From: Tubulanus polymorphus
Lineage: Eukaryota > Nemertea > Palaeonemertea > Tubulaniformes > Tubulanidae
Assembly (NCBI RefSeq): GCF_964204645.1
Contig: NC_134027.1
Location: forward strand, 13,254,485 to 13,318,484
Reading direction: 5' to 3'
Length of the DNA stretch: 64,000 nucleotides
A program made the translations under genes and the position numbers. The notes beneath the pieces were generated by a model. That model was given only the letters and a program-made list of their open reading frames with translations, was not told where the DNA came from and ran no database searches. Shown here piece after piece: positions 46,370-59,916 of this stretch. Position 1 is the first letter of the stretch. Every line of letters starts with the position of its first letter.

Positions 46370-49300
46370 TAAATATTAGTTATCAAAAAACAAAGTCAGT
46401 TTATTTGAGATAGCCTAAGTATAGAAACAACTCCTAATATAGATTAAGTCTTTTAATAGTGTATATGTATTAATTATCAAACACCAAAGTCAGTTTACTT
46501 GAGATGAGTATAGAAACAACTCCTACTATAGATTAAGTCTTTTTATAGTGTATAAGTATTAATTATCAAAAACCAAAGTCTGTTTATTTGAGATACGTAT
46601 AGAAACAACTCCTTGATTATCAAAAAACCAACAGTCAGTTTATTTGAGATGAGTATAGAAACAACTCCCTATTTGTTATAAAAAACCAAATAAGTCTATT
46701 TGACATGAGTAGAGTAACGGCTCATACTATAGATTATGCTTTTTATAGTGTATAACTATAGGCCTAAGTCATCAAAAATGAAAATCAGTCTATGTGAGAT
46801 GAGTATAGAAACCATTTGAGATGAGTATATAAAAATGGTCTTTTTCATAGTGCATAATTATTAACCATGAAACACCAAAGTCAGTCTAGTTGAGATATGT
46901 ATAGAAACGACTCCTACTATAGAGTAAACTTTTTCATTGTGTCTATTAGTCATCAAAAACTAAAGTCAGTTTATTTGAGATGAGTATAGAAACAACTACA
47001 ACTTTAGATTAAGCCTCTTTATTGTGTCTATTAGTCATCAAAAACTAAAGTCATTTTATTTGAGATAAGTATAGAAACAACTCCTACTATTGAGTAAGCT
47101 TTTTCATTGTGTCTATTAGTCATCAAAAACTAAAGTCAGTTTATTTGAGATGAGTATAGAAACAACTACAACTATAGATTAAGCCTCATTATTGTGTCTA
47201 TTAGTCATCAAAAACCAAAAGTCAGTTTATTTGAGATTAGTATAGAAGCTTTTTTATAGTGAATAAATATTAGTTATCAAAATCAGCAGTGAGTTTATTT
47301 GAGATATGTATAGAAACAACTCCTACGATAGATTAAGTCTTTTTATAGTGTATAAGTATTAATTATAAAAAGCCATAGTCAGTTTATTTGAGATGAGTAT
47401 AGAAACAACTCCTACTATAGATTAAGCCTTTTTATAGTGTATAACTATTTGTCATCAAAAACCAAATCAGTGTATTTGACATGAGTATAGGAACGACTCT
47501 TTCTATAGATTAAGCTTTATTTATAGTGTATAAATATTAATTATCGAAAACCAACAGTTAGTTTATTTGAGATGAGAATAGAAACAGATACTCCTATAGA
47601 TTAAGCCTCTTTATTGTGTCTATTAGAATCAAAAAACCAAAAGTCAGTTTATTTTAGATTAGTATAGGCCTAGAAACAATTCCTACTATAGAGTAAGCTT
47701 TTCATTGTGTCTATAAGTCGTCAAAAACTTAAGTCAGTTTATTTGAGATGAGTATAGAAACAACTCCTATAGATTAAGCTTGATTATAGTGTTGAATATT
47801 AGTTATCAAAAACCAACAGTCAGTTTATTTAAGATGAGTATAGAAACAACTCCTACTATAGATTAAGTCTTTTTATGGTGTATAAGTATTAATTATCAAA
47901 AACCAAAATCAGTCTATTTGAGATGAGTATAGAAACGACTCCTACTATAGATTAAGCTTTTTTATAGTGTATAAATATTAGTTATCAAAACCAGCAGTCA
48001 GTTTATTTGAGATATGTATAGAAACCACTCCTACTATAGATTAAGCCTTTTTATAGTGTATAAGTATTAATTATAAAAAGCCATAGTCAGTTTATTTGAG
48101 ATGAGTATAGAAACAACTCCTACTATAGATTAAGCTTGATTATCGTGTTGAATATTAATTATCAAAAACCAACAGTCAGTTTATTTAAGATGAGTATAGA
48201 AACAACTCCTACTATAGATTAAGTCTTTTTATGGTGTATAAGTATTAATTATCAAAAACCAAAATCAGTCTATTTGAGATGAGTATAGAAACGACTCCTA
48301 CTATAGATTAAGCTTTTTTATAGTGTATAAATATTAGTTATCAAAACCAGCAGTCAGTTTATTTGAGATATGTATAGAAACAACTCCTACTATAATAAAT
48401 TTTCAAAAACCAAAAGTCAGTTTATTTTAGATTAGTATAGAAACAACACCTACTATAGATTAAGCTTTTTATAATGAATAAATTTTAGTTATCAAAACCA
48501 GCAGTCAGTTTATTTGAGATATGTATAGAAACAACTCCTACTATAGATTAAGCCTTTTCATAGTGTATAACTATTTGTCATCAAAAACCAAATCAGTGTA
48601 TTTGACATGAGTATAGGAATGACTCTTTCTATAGATTAAGCTTTTTTTGTAGCGTATAAATATAAATTATCGAAAACCAACAGTTAGTTTATTTGAGATG
48701 AGAATAGAAACAAATACTCCTATAGATTAAGCCTCTTTTTTGTGTCTATTAGACATCAAAAAACCAAAAGTCAGTTTATTTTAGATTAGTGTAGAAACAA
48801 CTCCTACTATAGAGTAAGCTTTTTCATTGTGTCTATAAGTCATCAAAAACTAAAGTCAGTTTATTTGAGATGAGTATAGAAACAACTACTTCTATAGATT
48901 AAGCTTGATTATAGTGTTGAATATTAATTTTCAAAAACCAGCAGTCAGTTTATTTGAGATATATATAGAAACAACTCCTACTATAGATTAAGCCTTTTTA
49001 AAGTGTATAAGTATTAATTATAAAAAGCCATAGTCAGTTTATTTGAGATGAGTATAGAAACAACTCCTATTATAGATTAAGTCTTTTTATGGTGTATAAG
49101 TACTAATTATCAAAAACCAAAATCAGTCTATTTGAGATGAGTATAGAAACGACTCCTACTATAGATTAAGCTTTTTTATAGTGTATAAATATTAGTTATC
49201 AAAACCAGCAGTCAGTTTATTTGAGATGAGTATAGAAACAATTCCTACTATAGAGTAAGCTTTTTCATTGTGTCTATAAGTCATCAAAAACTAAAGTCAG

Positions 49301-50877
49301 TTTATTTGAGATGAGTATAGAAACAACTCCTATAGATTAAGCTCGATTATAGTGTTGAATATTAATTATCAAAAACAAACAGTCAGTTTATTTGAGATGA
49401 GTATAAAAACAACTCCTACTATAGATTAAGTCTTTTATGGTGTATAAGTATTAATTATCAAAAACCAAAATCAGTCTATTTGAGATGAGTATAGAAACGA
49501 CTCCTACTATAGATTAAGCTTTTTTATAGTGTATAAATATTAGTTATCAAAACCAGCAGTCAGTTTATTTGAGATGAGTATAGAAACGACTCCTTCTATA
49601 GATTAAGCTTGATTATTGATTATAGTGTTGAATATTAATTATCAAAAACCAACAGTCAGTTTATTTAAGATGAGTATAGAAACAACTCCTACTATAGATT
49701 AAGTCTTTATGGTGTATAAGTATTAATTATCAAAAACCAAAATCAGTCTATGTGAGATGAGTATAGAAACGACTCCTACTATAGATTCAACTTTTTTTAT
49801 AGTGTATAAATATTAGTTATCAAAACCAGCAGTCAGTTTATTTGAGATATGTATAGAAACAACTCCTACTATAGATAAAGCCTTTTTATAGTGTATATGT
49901 ATTAATTCTAAAAAGCCATAGTCAGTTTATTTAAGATGAGTATAGAAACAACTCCTACTATAGATTAAGTCTTTATGGTGTATAAGTATTAATTATCAAA
50001 AACCAAAATCAGTCTATGTGAGATGAGTATTGAAACGACTCCTATTGTAGATTCAGCTTTTTTATAGTGTATAAATATTAGTTATCAAAACCAGCAGTCA
50101 GTTTATTTGAGATATGTATAGAAACAACTCCTACTATAGATAAAGCCTTTTTATAGTGTATAAGTATTAATTCTAAAAAGCCATAGTCAGTTTATTTGAG
50201 ATGAGTATAGAAACAACTCCTACTATAGATTAAGTCTTTTTATGGTGTATAAGTATTAATTATCAAAAACCAAAATCAGTCTATTTGAGATGAGTATAGA
50301 AACGACTCCTACTATAGATTCAGCTTTTTTATAGTGTATAAATATTAGTTATCAAAACCAGCAGTCAGTTTATTTGAGATGAGTATAGAAACGACTCCTT
50401 CTATAGATTAAGCTTGATTATAGTCTTGAATATTAATTATCAAAAACCAACAGTCAGTTTGTTTAAGATGAGTATAGAAACAACTCCTACTATAGATTAA
50501 GTCTTTTTATGGTGTATAAGTATTAATTATCAAAACCAAAATCAGTCTATTTGAGATGAGCATAGAAACGACTCCTACTATAGATTTAGCTTTTTTATAG
50601 TGTATAAATATTAGTTATCAAAACCAGCAGTCAGTTTATTTGAGATATGTATAGAAACAACTCCTACTATAGATAAAGCCTTTTTATAGTGTATAAGTAT
50701 TAATTATAAAAAGCCATAGTCAGTTTATTTGAGATGAGTATAGAAACAACTATAGATTAATTCTTTTTATGGTGTATAAGTATTAATTATCAAAAACCAA
50801 AATCAGTCTATTTGAGATGAGTATAGAAACGACTCCTACTATAGATTAAGCTTTTTTATAGTGTATAAATATTAGTT
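46370..50877. repeat. Satellite array, ~87-92-bp monomer, left block
   Basis: About 50 tandem monomers share TCAGTTTATTTGAGATGAGT, ATAGAAACAACTCCTACTAT and a GATTAAGC(C/T)TTTTTATAGT block. Variant monomers recur in order (CCAGCAGTCAG..., CCATAGTCAG..., CCAAAATCAG...), giving a higher-order unit of three monomers, about 265 bases. The array is interrupted at 50877 by an EnSpm/CACTA element and continues at 60977. AT-rich; no coding. Confidence 0.95.
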
Positions 50878-51164
50878 CCCAGCTGGCAAATTACCGACAA
50901 ACAACGTCGGATTTTGGTTGATGTTTGATTATGTTAGTAACATGACATTTATCTTACGTCGGATTGACGTCGCACAGTTCGACCAGGATAATTGGTTGTG
51001 ACGTGACATCAATTCGACGTCGGTTCTTTGACGTATCAAGTATTGTGTAAGAAGAGTATTAATACGTCAATACAATAATGAATATTTGTAATTTTTAAGA
51101 TGTCTTTCTATGGAATAACGATTCTGACCTCGAAATTGTATTGAAGAATAATAATGTATTCGGG

Positions 51165-51235
51165 ATTCGAACCGCCTCGAACTCCGTGCATACTCTGCTG
51201 TCTGACGTCTAACCAGTGCTCGTACCAGTTGTCGT
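51165..51235 (-). repeat. tRNA-like segment, weak
   Basis: On the minus strand GGTTCGAATCCCG (B-box) follows a GCACTGGTTAGAC-like A-box at tRNA-like spacing. Possibly a tRNA-derived SINE head in the 5' part of the CACTA element. The arms do not fold convincingly. Confidence 0.35.
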
Positions 51236-51299
51236 CTGCCATTTTATTTTCCTCGCTGCGTGACGCTCGCTCGCTGTTTCTTCAGCAGATTTATCATTC

Positions 51300-53020
51300 A
51301 GGTACGTGAGTTCTACATTGTGTTTACTTCCATTACTTGCAATTTAATATGTTCTTCAGTATAACAGTCCACTGTGCACGAGTAAGGAAACTACAATTGC
51401 CCCCAGCCAAATTACGGCTCTCGGTGTCCACTGCGCATGTGCAATTGATATGTCTATTATTTGTAAACATAAGCACATGGCTAACAGTGTTGACATTTCA
51501 ATGTTTGCACGTGCTTTTCTGGCGTTTTACACTTTTAATTTCTTGGACGAATCCAGGAATTAAGAAAGGGAATTTAGACAGAGGCCCAGTGGCACTTCCC
51601 AAGAATGTTTGAAAACAATTCTGTAGGCCTATTGACATTGTTCATAAAACATAATTACCATGCAATAATGTTAGAAAAAAGTAGGGGGAACCCCTTCGCC
51701 CCTTATTAATCTGTCACTGGCAGCACTCGTTATATAGGCCTATTACATATGCCTACCAACAAGTAGTCTAGAAAACGGACAATTTCCAAATCAATTTTTT
51801 TAATTATTTTCCGAACTGTGTAAAAGATTTCCCAAAACTAGTACGATAAAAGTTGTAAATAATAATAACAAATTTTTTTAAAACTCAACCCATATCAATC
51901 TTTACGGGTATCCCATAAAAAACTATCAAGACCTCATCTTAGGCCTACCCGCGGTACTCTCGTAGGCCCATTGGCAGGTTGTCATAATTTTTTTAGAAAC
52001 CATGGCTCGAATGCCGTCAAATTCCATTATTTTCCCGAAGATCTTTGCAAATTTTCATGAATTTTCTTTTCAAAATTTTCCTAACCACCCCCGCTTCACG
52101 ACCTTCGGTCACAAAGGCTTCGCTGGTCTAGGCCTATGGGTCACGGGCTTGTTTCTTGTCAGCCACTCTCCTTTGGAAATTCCTAGCTAGGATCCACACC
52201 CCTGTTTAGGTAGGTCTTCCTGAAAATAGCATTAGATAGGCAGCTGCACAATTCTAAAACATTGATTAATATTTCATTTTACACTAAGTATTGAAAGTTT
52301 TATTTGAATGGAGTTGCATCATAGAAAAAGACATGGGTCTTAAATAGGCCTAATCAAGTTTAACAATATGTTTCCGTGCCTTCCGACTGAAATAAAATGT
52401 GCTGAAAACTAAAATAATGGCATGGAAACACAGGAAACATAGGCCTATTGTTAAACATTCAAAATTATGGTAGGCTATCTTATTTCAACTCCATTTAAAG
52501 AAAGACTTGCAATCCTTGAATACAGTGTAAAATAGATGATGTAGTTCAGCTGCCCATTTTTGCTGATCATATTAAATTACGTAGGCCCTATCTACAAAAA
52601 CTGAGCTAGGCCACCTGATGTCAAGCAAAGTTGAAATAAATATCACATTTGAAAACGCCCTTTCAAGCCAAGTTGAAAACAAATAGTTGAGACTATTTCT
52701 ATCTATTGTTTTATTTCTAACGTTTCGGGTGGAATACTTCAGAGATTGATATGAAATTGATGGTCACAATACCTAGCAACTGTAGTTTAATATTGTAGCC
52801 TACCTAATTTCATCTCTAAAGATTGGTGAAAGTATTTTTTAGATTTGGCCACCAGGGGGTGCCCCTGGGTGTGGGGCTTTAAATCAGATCATACATTACC
52901 AATTGGCAGTACCAGGTAATATTTTCTTGGGGAGAGTTTTTTTCTGTATTTTATATAGTCATTTAACACACAGCAGAGCTATTAGCCGATAGGCTCCTTG
53001 TTTACGTTGATGATTTAGAA
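51300..53020. other. CACTA 5' region, no clear gene; foldback relative inside
   Basis: No exon is recognised upstream of the transposase. AGGCCTA octamers are frequent. At about 52300-52660 a diverged relative of the 9168-9675 foldback is present: GTTTAACAATATGTTTCC-like and, inverted, AACATAGGCCTATTGTTAAA, and then CTGAGCTAGGCCACCTG. A polypyrimidine tract and AG near 53018 could be the acceptor of a 5' UTR intron. Confidence 0.5.
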
Positions 53021-53063
53021 TTTGTCTTCAAATCCGTCCTCATTTTCAAATTTAATTAGGAAA

Positions 53064-55015
53064 ATGAATAACTATAGAAGGAACTGGCGTAAACGTCAGG
53101 CAGATGTCAAGGAGTTGGTAAACATGCCCATCGAAAATAATCTAAATATAAGACATATATTTAGTGATGATGAGAACTTGGAAGTTCCTCATTTTAATGA
53201 AAATAACCTTGATGAGGCTGACACAGATGAAGAAAGTAATGTCGATGATGAAAATGATTATTTCCTATCAGATTCCTTCTCAAGTGTATCCGACTCTGAT
53301 GTTGTTGCAGATTCCAGTGATTCGGATAGTATTCCTGAACCAGATTTGCGACAGGAGTTGAGTACGTGGGCCTGTGAAGCAAATATAAGTAGATCTACAT
53401 GTGATAAATTGTTAAATATACTTCGAAAACATGGTCACGAAGAACTCCCTATAGATTCTAGAACACTCCTACAAACGCCGGTAGATGTATCAACAACTAA
53501 TAAATGCGGTGGAAATTATTTGTATCTTGGCATAAGAAAATCAGTGTTGCAGCTTTTATCTTTGTGTAAAGGGCATTATGACTATGGAAATTCTCTTAAT
53601 TTGACTATAAATGTGGATGGTCTACCTCTTTTCAAGTCCAGTGGATCTCAGCTATGGCCAATATCGTGTGGATTATTGCCTTACCCATCTGGAATTCAGC
53701 CAAGTGTGATAGCTCTGTACTGTAGTAATAAAAAGCCAAATTCAATTGATGAGTTTCTGTCAGACTTTTTACAAGAATATGAAATTCTCAAAGAAAATGG
53801 CATTTGGTATGCTGGGAAATTATACAGTATATATATTAAGGCTTTTATATGTGATACACCAGCGAGAGCTCTCTTAAAATCAACGATCGGACATACAGGA
53901 TATTTTGCATGTGAGAGATGCACTGAAAAGGGTGAACATGTTAATCGTAGATGTGTTTTTAGAAGGAATGTTATGCCATTGCGTCATGATAATGATTTTA
54001 GTAGACTGCAATATGTCGGCACTCATCAGAAAGGTAGATCACCATTAATAGATGCAGGTATATTGTGCATTCGTCAATTTTCACTGGACTATATGCACCT
54101 TGTTTGTTTGGGTGTTACGCGGCGCCTATTATTTTTCCTCACAAAGGGACCACGGATATGTAAACTTTCCAATCAGCAATGTCAACAAGTATCTGATGCT
54201 CTAGTAAATTTAAGAGGTAAATTGCCTTCTGAGTTTTCAAGGCAACCAAGGAGTCTGCTTGAGCTCAAACATTGGAAAGCCACTGAATACAGGCAGTTTT
54301 TGCTTTACACAGGTCCACTCGTCTTAAAAGGAGTGCTGTCAGATAATGCCTATACTCATTTCATGTCATTGTCTATCGCAATTTCTATTATGTTAGATGA
54401 AAATCATGATTATAGAACTGGATACTTGGAGTATTCACGTCAGCTCTTAGAATTCTTCGTCTTCAATGCTGCAGCACATTATGGGAATTATTTTACTGTT
54501 TTTAATGTACATTCATTGATCCATTTGCATCAAGATGTTGAATACTTTGGTTCATCGCTCCATGCTGTGTCTGGATTTCCATTTGAAAACTTTCTTCAGA
54601 TATTGAAACGAAAAGTAAAGAATGCAAAAAATCCAATCGCACAAATAGCAAAAAGACTTAGCGAGGAAGAAAAGTCATCAGCATCAGTCGTATCACGAGG
54701 CCGCTCCACCATTTATTCTGCCGCTAAAAAAGAGATAACTGTTTTTTGTTGTGTAATGGAGATGTTGGATTCATCCAAGAAGTGCGCGAGAACACGTTAG
54801 TTTGTGATATCTTGAAAAAGAGAAATGCTCAAGACTTCTTCATTCGACCATGTGAATCAAAGCAATTCGGGATTTTATATATATCACAATTTCAAATGCT
54901 TCATATGCACCGACGAGAGCTCCAGCTTAATCATCTTTTACGAAAAATGGCATGTTTGCCTTATAAAGAAGGAAACATTTTGATACCTCTACTCCAAGAT
55001 GTAAATTTCAATTAA
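53064..55015 (+). pseudogene. EnSpm/CACTA tnp2-like transposase, one frameshift
   Basis: Cut-and-paste transposase of the animal tnp2 family. The first ATG is at 53064 (MNNYRRNWRKRQ); an acidic, Ser/Asp-rich region (residues ~40-95) follows. Family landmarks: TINVDGLPLFKSSGSQLWPI (about 53608), FICDTPARALL, GYFACERCT, FSLDYMHLVCLGVTRRLL, WKATEYRQFLLYTGP, FNVHSLIHL and FPFENFLQ (about 54580). The Asp residues in NVDG and CDTPAR may be catalytic. Near 54735-54746 a one-base loss shifts the frame; the C-terminal part (NGDVGFIQEV to LLQDVNFN) continues open to the TAA at 55013-55015. With that single exception the gene is open, so an assembly error or a very recent mutation is likely. Confidence 0.9.
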
Positions 55016-55277
55016 GGAATAACAATTGCGCTCAGGTAAAATATCAATCCAAAGGATCCTGCTAGATAATTTTAACTGTATATTTACTTTACAATGATTT
55101 CAACGTCAATTCACAGTTCAAGTTTACTATTGCAGGAAAACATTGGATAAAACAATTTATTTTTATTTTTTGATAGATGTGATAACTAGAAAATATCAAT
55201 TACAATGTAACATACCCTGGTATACCTTGTGTTGATGTATGCAAATAATCTACCTAATTGTTATTTTTTTCAGTAAC

Positions 55278-58200
55278 ATGGACGATCAAAACCAAATGTG
55301 GGCGCGTGTCGTTTGGTTGGAAAATAACAATGGAACTGAAAAAGAGTTTGAAGATACGGTTCCGCACTCATGGATTGAAAAAGAAAAAGATGTTCTGCGA
55401 TGGCCACCTGGCATTGATGCATCTAAATATCTCAATAAAATGGTCGTTCCAGGCAATAATTGGCGTGATTTCAAGTTGGTTAAAATAAAACACGTTTCCG
55501 GTCAGTATTTTAAAGATATTAATATACAGGTGCATGTACTTATGGTTTCATGATCTTCCTATTTAGTAACTCTGTTCCTTTTTCTTGTTATTGGAGTTGA
55601 TCGTTCAGAGTGTGATAAATGTGAAGAAACTGATGTTACAACCGATCATTGTAAGAAAACCCTATCTGGACGTCATAGTAAGAAAAGAAAAAGGCACGAG
55701 TATTTATATGGTAAGAAATATTGTTTTTTTCTGCTTCAAAATTTAAAGGGTTCTCACTTCGATCAACAAGATCAATATTTCCTACATGTTAAAATAAGCG
55801 ATTTAGAAATACGTGTAAATTGTCTGATTAAGAAATAGGTTTGAATGTTTCAAAATTAGAATTACTGTATATGAATATTATACAAATGCATTGATACAAA
55901 TTTTGGATCAGGGGAGCCAGACACCTCCATTCTGATACCTGTGATTGGTGTGGAATCGGATGACTGGATTTTGTAAGGCCTTTATGTTGCTTTTAATGAG
56001 TTTGTTTTCATTTAGAGTCAGAGTCCGATCAAGATTCAGAAATTGATAGTTTAATGGGTATGTGGATATGTTACGTGTCTGGTTAGCCAATTTGGGACTT
56101 TAAGCAGCGTTCACACGACAACTAGTTAGACCAGTCTAAATTGGTCCGCACCAGTCCTATTCAAATCTGGTTCGCTCCTTTAGGTCGGCCCCAATTAGAC
56201 CGGTCTTGAGCCGAACCAATTTGGAACATAATTTCTGTCCACGGTGAACGCTTGGTCCGGTCTAAATAAGGTTTTGTGAACGTGCCTTGTCTTAGCAGGC
56301 TATTGTTGTGTTCACTTTTTGTCCATTGGTTCGTCACCAATCCATAGTCGGATTCCAGTTAGTTTGGGAAATTTTGAAAATGCTTTCATCAATTTTCTGA
56401 AAGTTTGGTATGGGATCATTCATTTATTACGTACGCATAGAATTTAAATTTTGTGCACTTTACTTTCTATATACATTAAGCATTACTTACAGTTCGCATC
56501 AGGGGAAGATCCAGGATTTTGGATATGGGGGCGGGAGGCATCGGGCTTAGAATACCCGAAATACAGGATGCTGTATATGCGATTTCCAGGCAATTAGAGA
56601 CACCTGTTGTCTTTTTCAAAGCCTATCTCAGTGATAATAGGGGCGGGGGGGCGTACACCACTTCCGCCCCTGCCCATCCCCCTCCCCTAATGCGTACGGA
56701 ATAAATGAATGACCCCCTATATCGTAGCTCCGACATCTTTGGCCTTTGGATCAGTCGACAGAGCCAGCGGTCATATTGTTTTTTTCAATGTTTTTTTGTT
56801 GTTTTTTTTTAAATGAAAATATCCACATGTTTAGTTAAGTTAATTGTTTTGATATTAGATATTTTTTGTTAGCACTGTCACTGAGGGAATTTAAATTTTG
56901 AAGTTGTCAAGCATTTCACCAACTGGGCATAGTGTCTCTCGACTCCTAGTTTAATTTATACTTGTAGGGTATAAACCATTACCACTAGTACCCCCCGTGC
57001 CACCAATGAATCGGTTTGTTTCATCACCTCGTGATCAATTGCAATCAACAGATATGAAGCGTCACACAGCAACATATTCAGAAATGCGGCCTTCGCAAGA
57101 AAGTGTAAATGAGTACATTCTATCACCTCGTCCAGTCAGTGTAAATCAGGACATTCTATCACCTCGTCCAGTCAGTCTCAATCGTACGTTCGATCACTTC
57201 TCTGAACAATCGCAATCGAGGGATATTCCCCTGTTTAAGCGTCACACAGCAACGTATTCAGAAATGCGGCCTTCGCAAGAAAGTGTAAATGAGTACATTC
57301 TATCACCTCGTCCAGTCAGTCTCAATCGTACGTTCGATCACTTGTCTGATCAATCGCAATCAAGGGATATTCCCTTGTTCAAACGCCACGCAGCTACATA
57401 TTCAGAAATGCGGCCTTCGCAATACAAAAAGGATAGGAAGAGTACTTCATCAACGTTAGATCGTTCATTTTCTCAGCAGTCCGATCAATCAATTGAATTA
57501 GCAGTCAATGTAGGCCAACTAGCAGGTGAAAGTATGGATGATGTTTCTTCAAAAACAACCCAAATATTTCCCATACCAGAAGGAAGTAAGTACAATGTGG
57601 AATTTAAAATATTGTGCATATATATTCAATAGTATGTTCATTGATACCTATAATGATTGTATAATACAAAGATATATTCCAAAGAATATTCAGTTAGTAA
57701 AAGTTCACATCTAATATTGTGTTTTCCAGAGTTTCAGAAGAAAGTGTTTTTCTTACTCGCTGAAATTCGAAGCTCGTTGCAGCGGTTTGAAAGAGAGAGA
57801 AATACTGAGGAATACAAGGTTGAGCAAGTGAAGGGTATGAATGAGTTTAATGAATTGGAGGAATTCATCCAAAACCCGGAGAATAGAAAATTATTGGTGA
57901 GTTGCTCTGATCTGAAATAAACCACGTTTTTTTTTCAATCTTAATGGGATTTATAATTTTTTCCTTAGGTTTTGCGATTGGAAAAGATAGGAGGTGAGAC
58001 TGTCGCTAATAGTGTCTTAAAAACCATGCAGAGGTAAGCCACACAAATGATTTCTCAAATTAATTTAGTTATTTTTTAGATATAAGTCCTAAAGTTGGCT
58101 CTTGTGTTTACTTTTCAGCCATTGAAATTGTTTTTCGCCAAAATCTGCTCTTTTTGCACATTTTTGAAGTAATCAAGAGAAATTTGATGAGGGTCATTCA

Positions 58201-58975
58201 TCTATTACGTACGGATTAGACGAGGGGGACGGGTAATGCTTAATATGAAAAAATGGCCGATTTTGCCTGTTGAAGTATTCAAATTCTATGCATACGTAAT
58301 AAATGATTGATTCCAGAGGCTTGAACCCATTATCTCGATCTTTTATATATGTTTGGTCTATCAACATAAGAAACATTGAGTTTATTGATCACAAGATGGC
58401 GGTCCAGTTAGTTCAATTTTGGCATGAATTCCTGAGAACTGTAATTTTCCAATGGTTTGCCAATTTAAATTGAATCTTTCTATAATGGGTATTTTTTGTG
58501 AACTTTATCATTCATGTGTAGTAAGCGAGGGGATGTAGAATATTGAAATCGTCAGGTTTTTGTGCATTTAAGAAATCTTCCCTAATGGGTGTGGACCTCT
58601 AGTTGTTCTTATTTTGTCATTCTGTATTTTAGAGTTATGACCAATGATGTAATGTCAAAATTCAACATGAAAGGAAATCGTGGTAAGAGAGCTTTTGAAA
58701 AGACAAATATGTGCCTTGCAATAACAGGTAATAAAACACAGTATTTTACTGCTTAAATAGTGGATCCTGGAATTACATGTATTGCCATTTTAAATTGATC
58801 ATGACGATTCAGAAGTCATAGCTCAATAACCTCAACTGCTTTGTTCGTATATTTTCCAGAAAGTGTTATGAAACTCTTTTCAACGGCGACAGAGGGTATG
58901 GTTTTAAAATCGATCGGTACAACTTTGAAGTATGCTCCAGATAGAAAGGGCGGACCAGGGCGAAAAGGTGATTAG
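55278..58975 (+). CDS. CACTA companion gene with DUF4806 domain, eight exons
   Basis: Exons read from GT-AG boundaries: 55278-55500, 55597-55710, 56016-56057, 56968-57585, 57730-57896, 57969-58033, 58633-58727, 58860-58975. Phases agree at every junction and the spliced frame is open for 479 residues. Exon 1 has an N-terminal WARVVWLE...VPHSWI pattern; exon 2 is lysine-rich with paired Cys; exon 4 carries a tandem repeat; exons 5-8 form the DUF4806 domain (FIQNPENRKLLV, IGGETVANSVLKTM, VMTNDVMSKFNMKGNRGKRAF). DUF4806 proteins often accompany tnp2-like transposases; a DNA-binding or accessory role in transposition is inferred. The intact frame suggests recent activity. A TTTTTTCAG before the ATG could mark a 5' UTR intron. 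Confidence 0.85.
56411..56717. mobile_element. MITE in intron 3 of the DUF4806 gene
   Basis: TIRs of about 26 bases, GGGATCATTCATTTATTACG at the left and its inverse ending GAATGACCCC at the right. About 305 bases, non-coding. A shorter relative lies at 58190-58315. Confidence 0.8.
57057..57420 (+). repeat. Coding tandem repeat in exon 4 of the DUF4806 gene
   Basis: Units beginning KRHTATYSEMRPSQ start at 57057, 57237 and 57381. The first interval is 180 bases because SVNQDILSPRP is duplicated; the second is 144 bases (48 codons). All steps are multiples of three, so the frame is kept. The repeats are Ser/Arg-rich and probably disordered. Confidence 0.9.
58190..58315. mobile_element. Short MITE in intron 6, same family as 56411-56717
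   Basis: GGGTCATTCATCTATTACGT on the left and ACGTAATAAATGATTGATTC on the right form the TIRs, about 125 bases in total. It looks like an internal deletion derivative. Confidence 0.75.
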
Positions 58976-58980
58976 AACTC

Positions 58981-59045
58981 TCGTCAACATTGTAAAGAAT
59001 GCTAGGGACCAAAGCAAGTAATACTTGCAAAGCAGATTATAACGA
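58981..59045. other. Spacer after the DUF4806 stop
   Basis: Short 3' spacer with no polyadenylation signal that stands out. Confidence 0.3.
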
Positions 59046-59440
59046 ATATAAAATTTTACACAAGTTTAAATGCTACTCAGCTGATAGTGATATTATTATA
59101 TCATTATTAACTGAGTTTCCATCCCCGCTTGCCAGGGTCTGATTGGCTCCCGCTGATGATCACGCCAATACACACCCTGACTGCAGACTCTTCATTGGTC
59201 TATTACACCCTCAAGATTTCTTGTGCGGACTGGTGACCACTGGGCGGCAACCCGTCCACCCGAGATTGGACGTTGCAATAGCCCAATCACGGGTTTGTGG
59301 CCAGGGTTTGTGCTGGCGTGAGCTTCAGCGAGAGGCAATCAAACCCTGGTAAGCGGGGATGGAAACTCGACTGGAATGAAATAATATTATCACTATCAGC
59401 TGAGTAGCATTTAAGCTCGTGTAAAATTTGGTATTCCTTA
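59046..59440. mobile_element. MITE with ~95-bp TIRs
   Basis: Left TIR AAATTTTACACAAGTTTAAA...GAGTTTCCATCCCCGCTTGC is inverted at 59343-59435 with few mismatches. Interior about 200 bases contains a spurious 69-codon open frame (59143-59352). Confidence 0.85.
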
Positions 59441-59910
59441 TAATTTATAGTTTTATTTGGTTGTCCACATTGTTTGATTTATGATTAGTTAAGTTAAGAA
59501 GTTTAAGTTACAAATTTTTTAAGGACAAAAACTTATGAGGGTGCATATTGGAAATTCTCTCTAGAGGGTTACTCTGTTTAGTTTTCTATTCAAGTCACAT
59601 TTTCTATGACTATAACGTTTTGAAAAAAATGAAGTTATTCGTGAGTTTCGAATTATTTTTTAAACATTAAACCTTGCTAAACGTTGGCAAAATGGACTGG
59701 AAAAATAATATGAGTTAAGTTATTGTTTCCTTAAAAAGAAAACAAAATATATTGTTCAAAGTCCAAGTAAGCTGAGGTTTACTGTCAATGTGATTTATTG
59801 AGAATTATGTGTTAAAATCGGTATTGATCAAATCCTTGTGTGACAATTAGAATTTGTTTTTTAAGTTGTATGTAACAAGCGATGGTTGTAAGATGTTATT
59901 AACCTGCTTA
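59441..59910. other. No gene seen
   Basis: AT-rich filler of the CACTA element. Confidence 0.4.
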
Positions 59911-59916
59911 CTTTTT

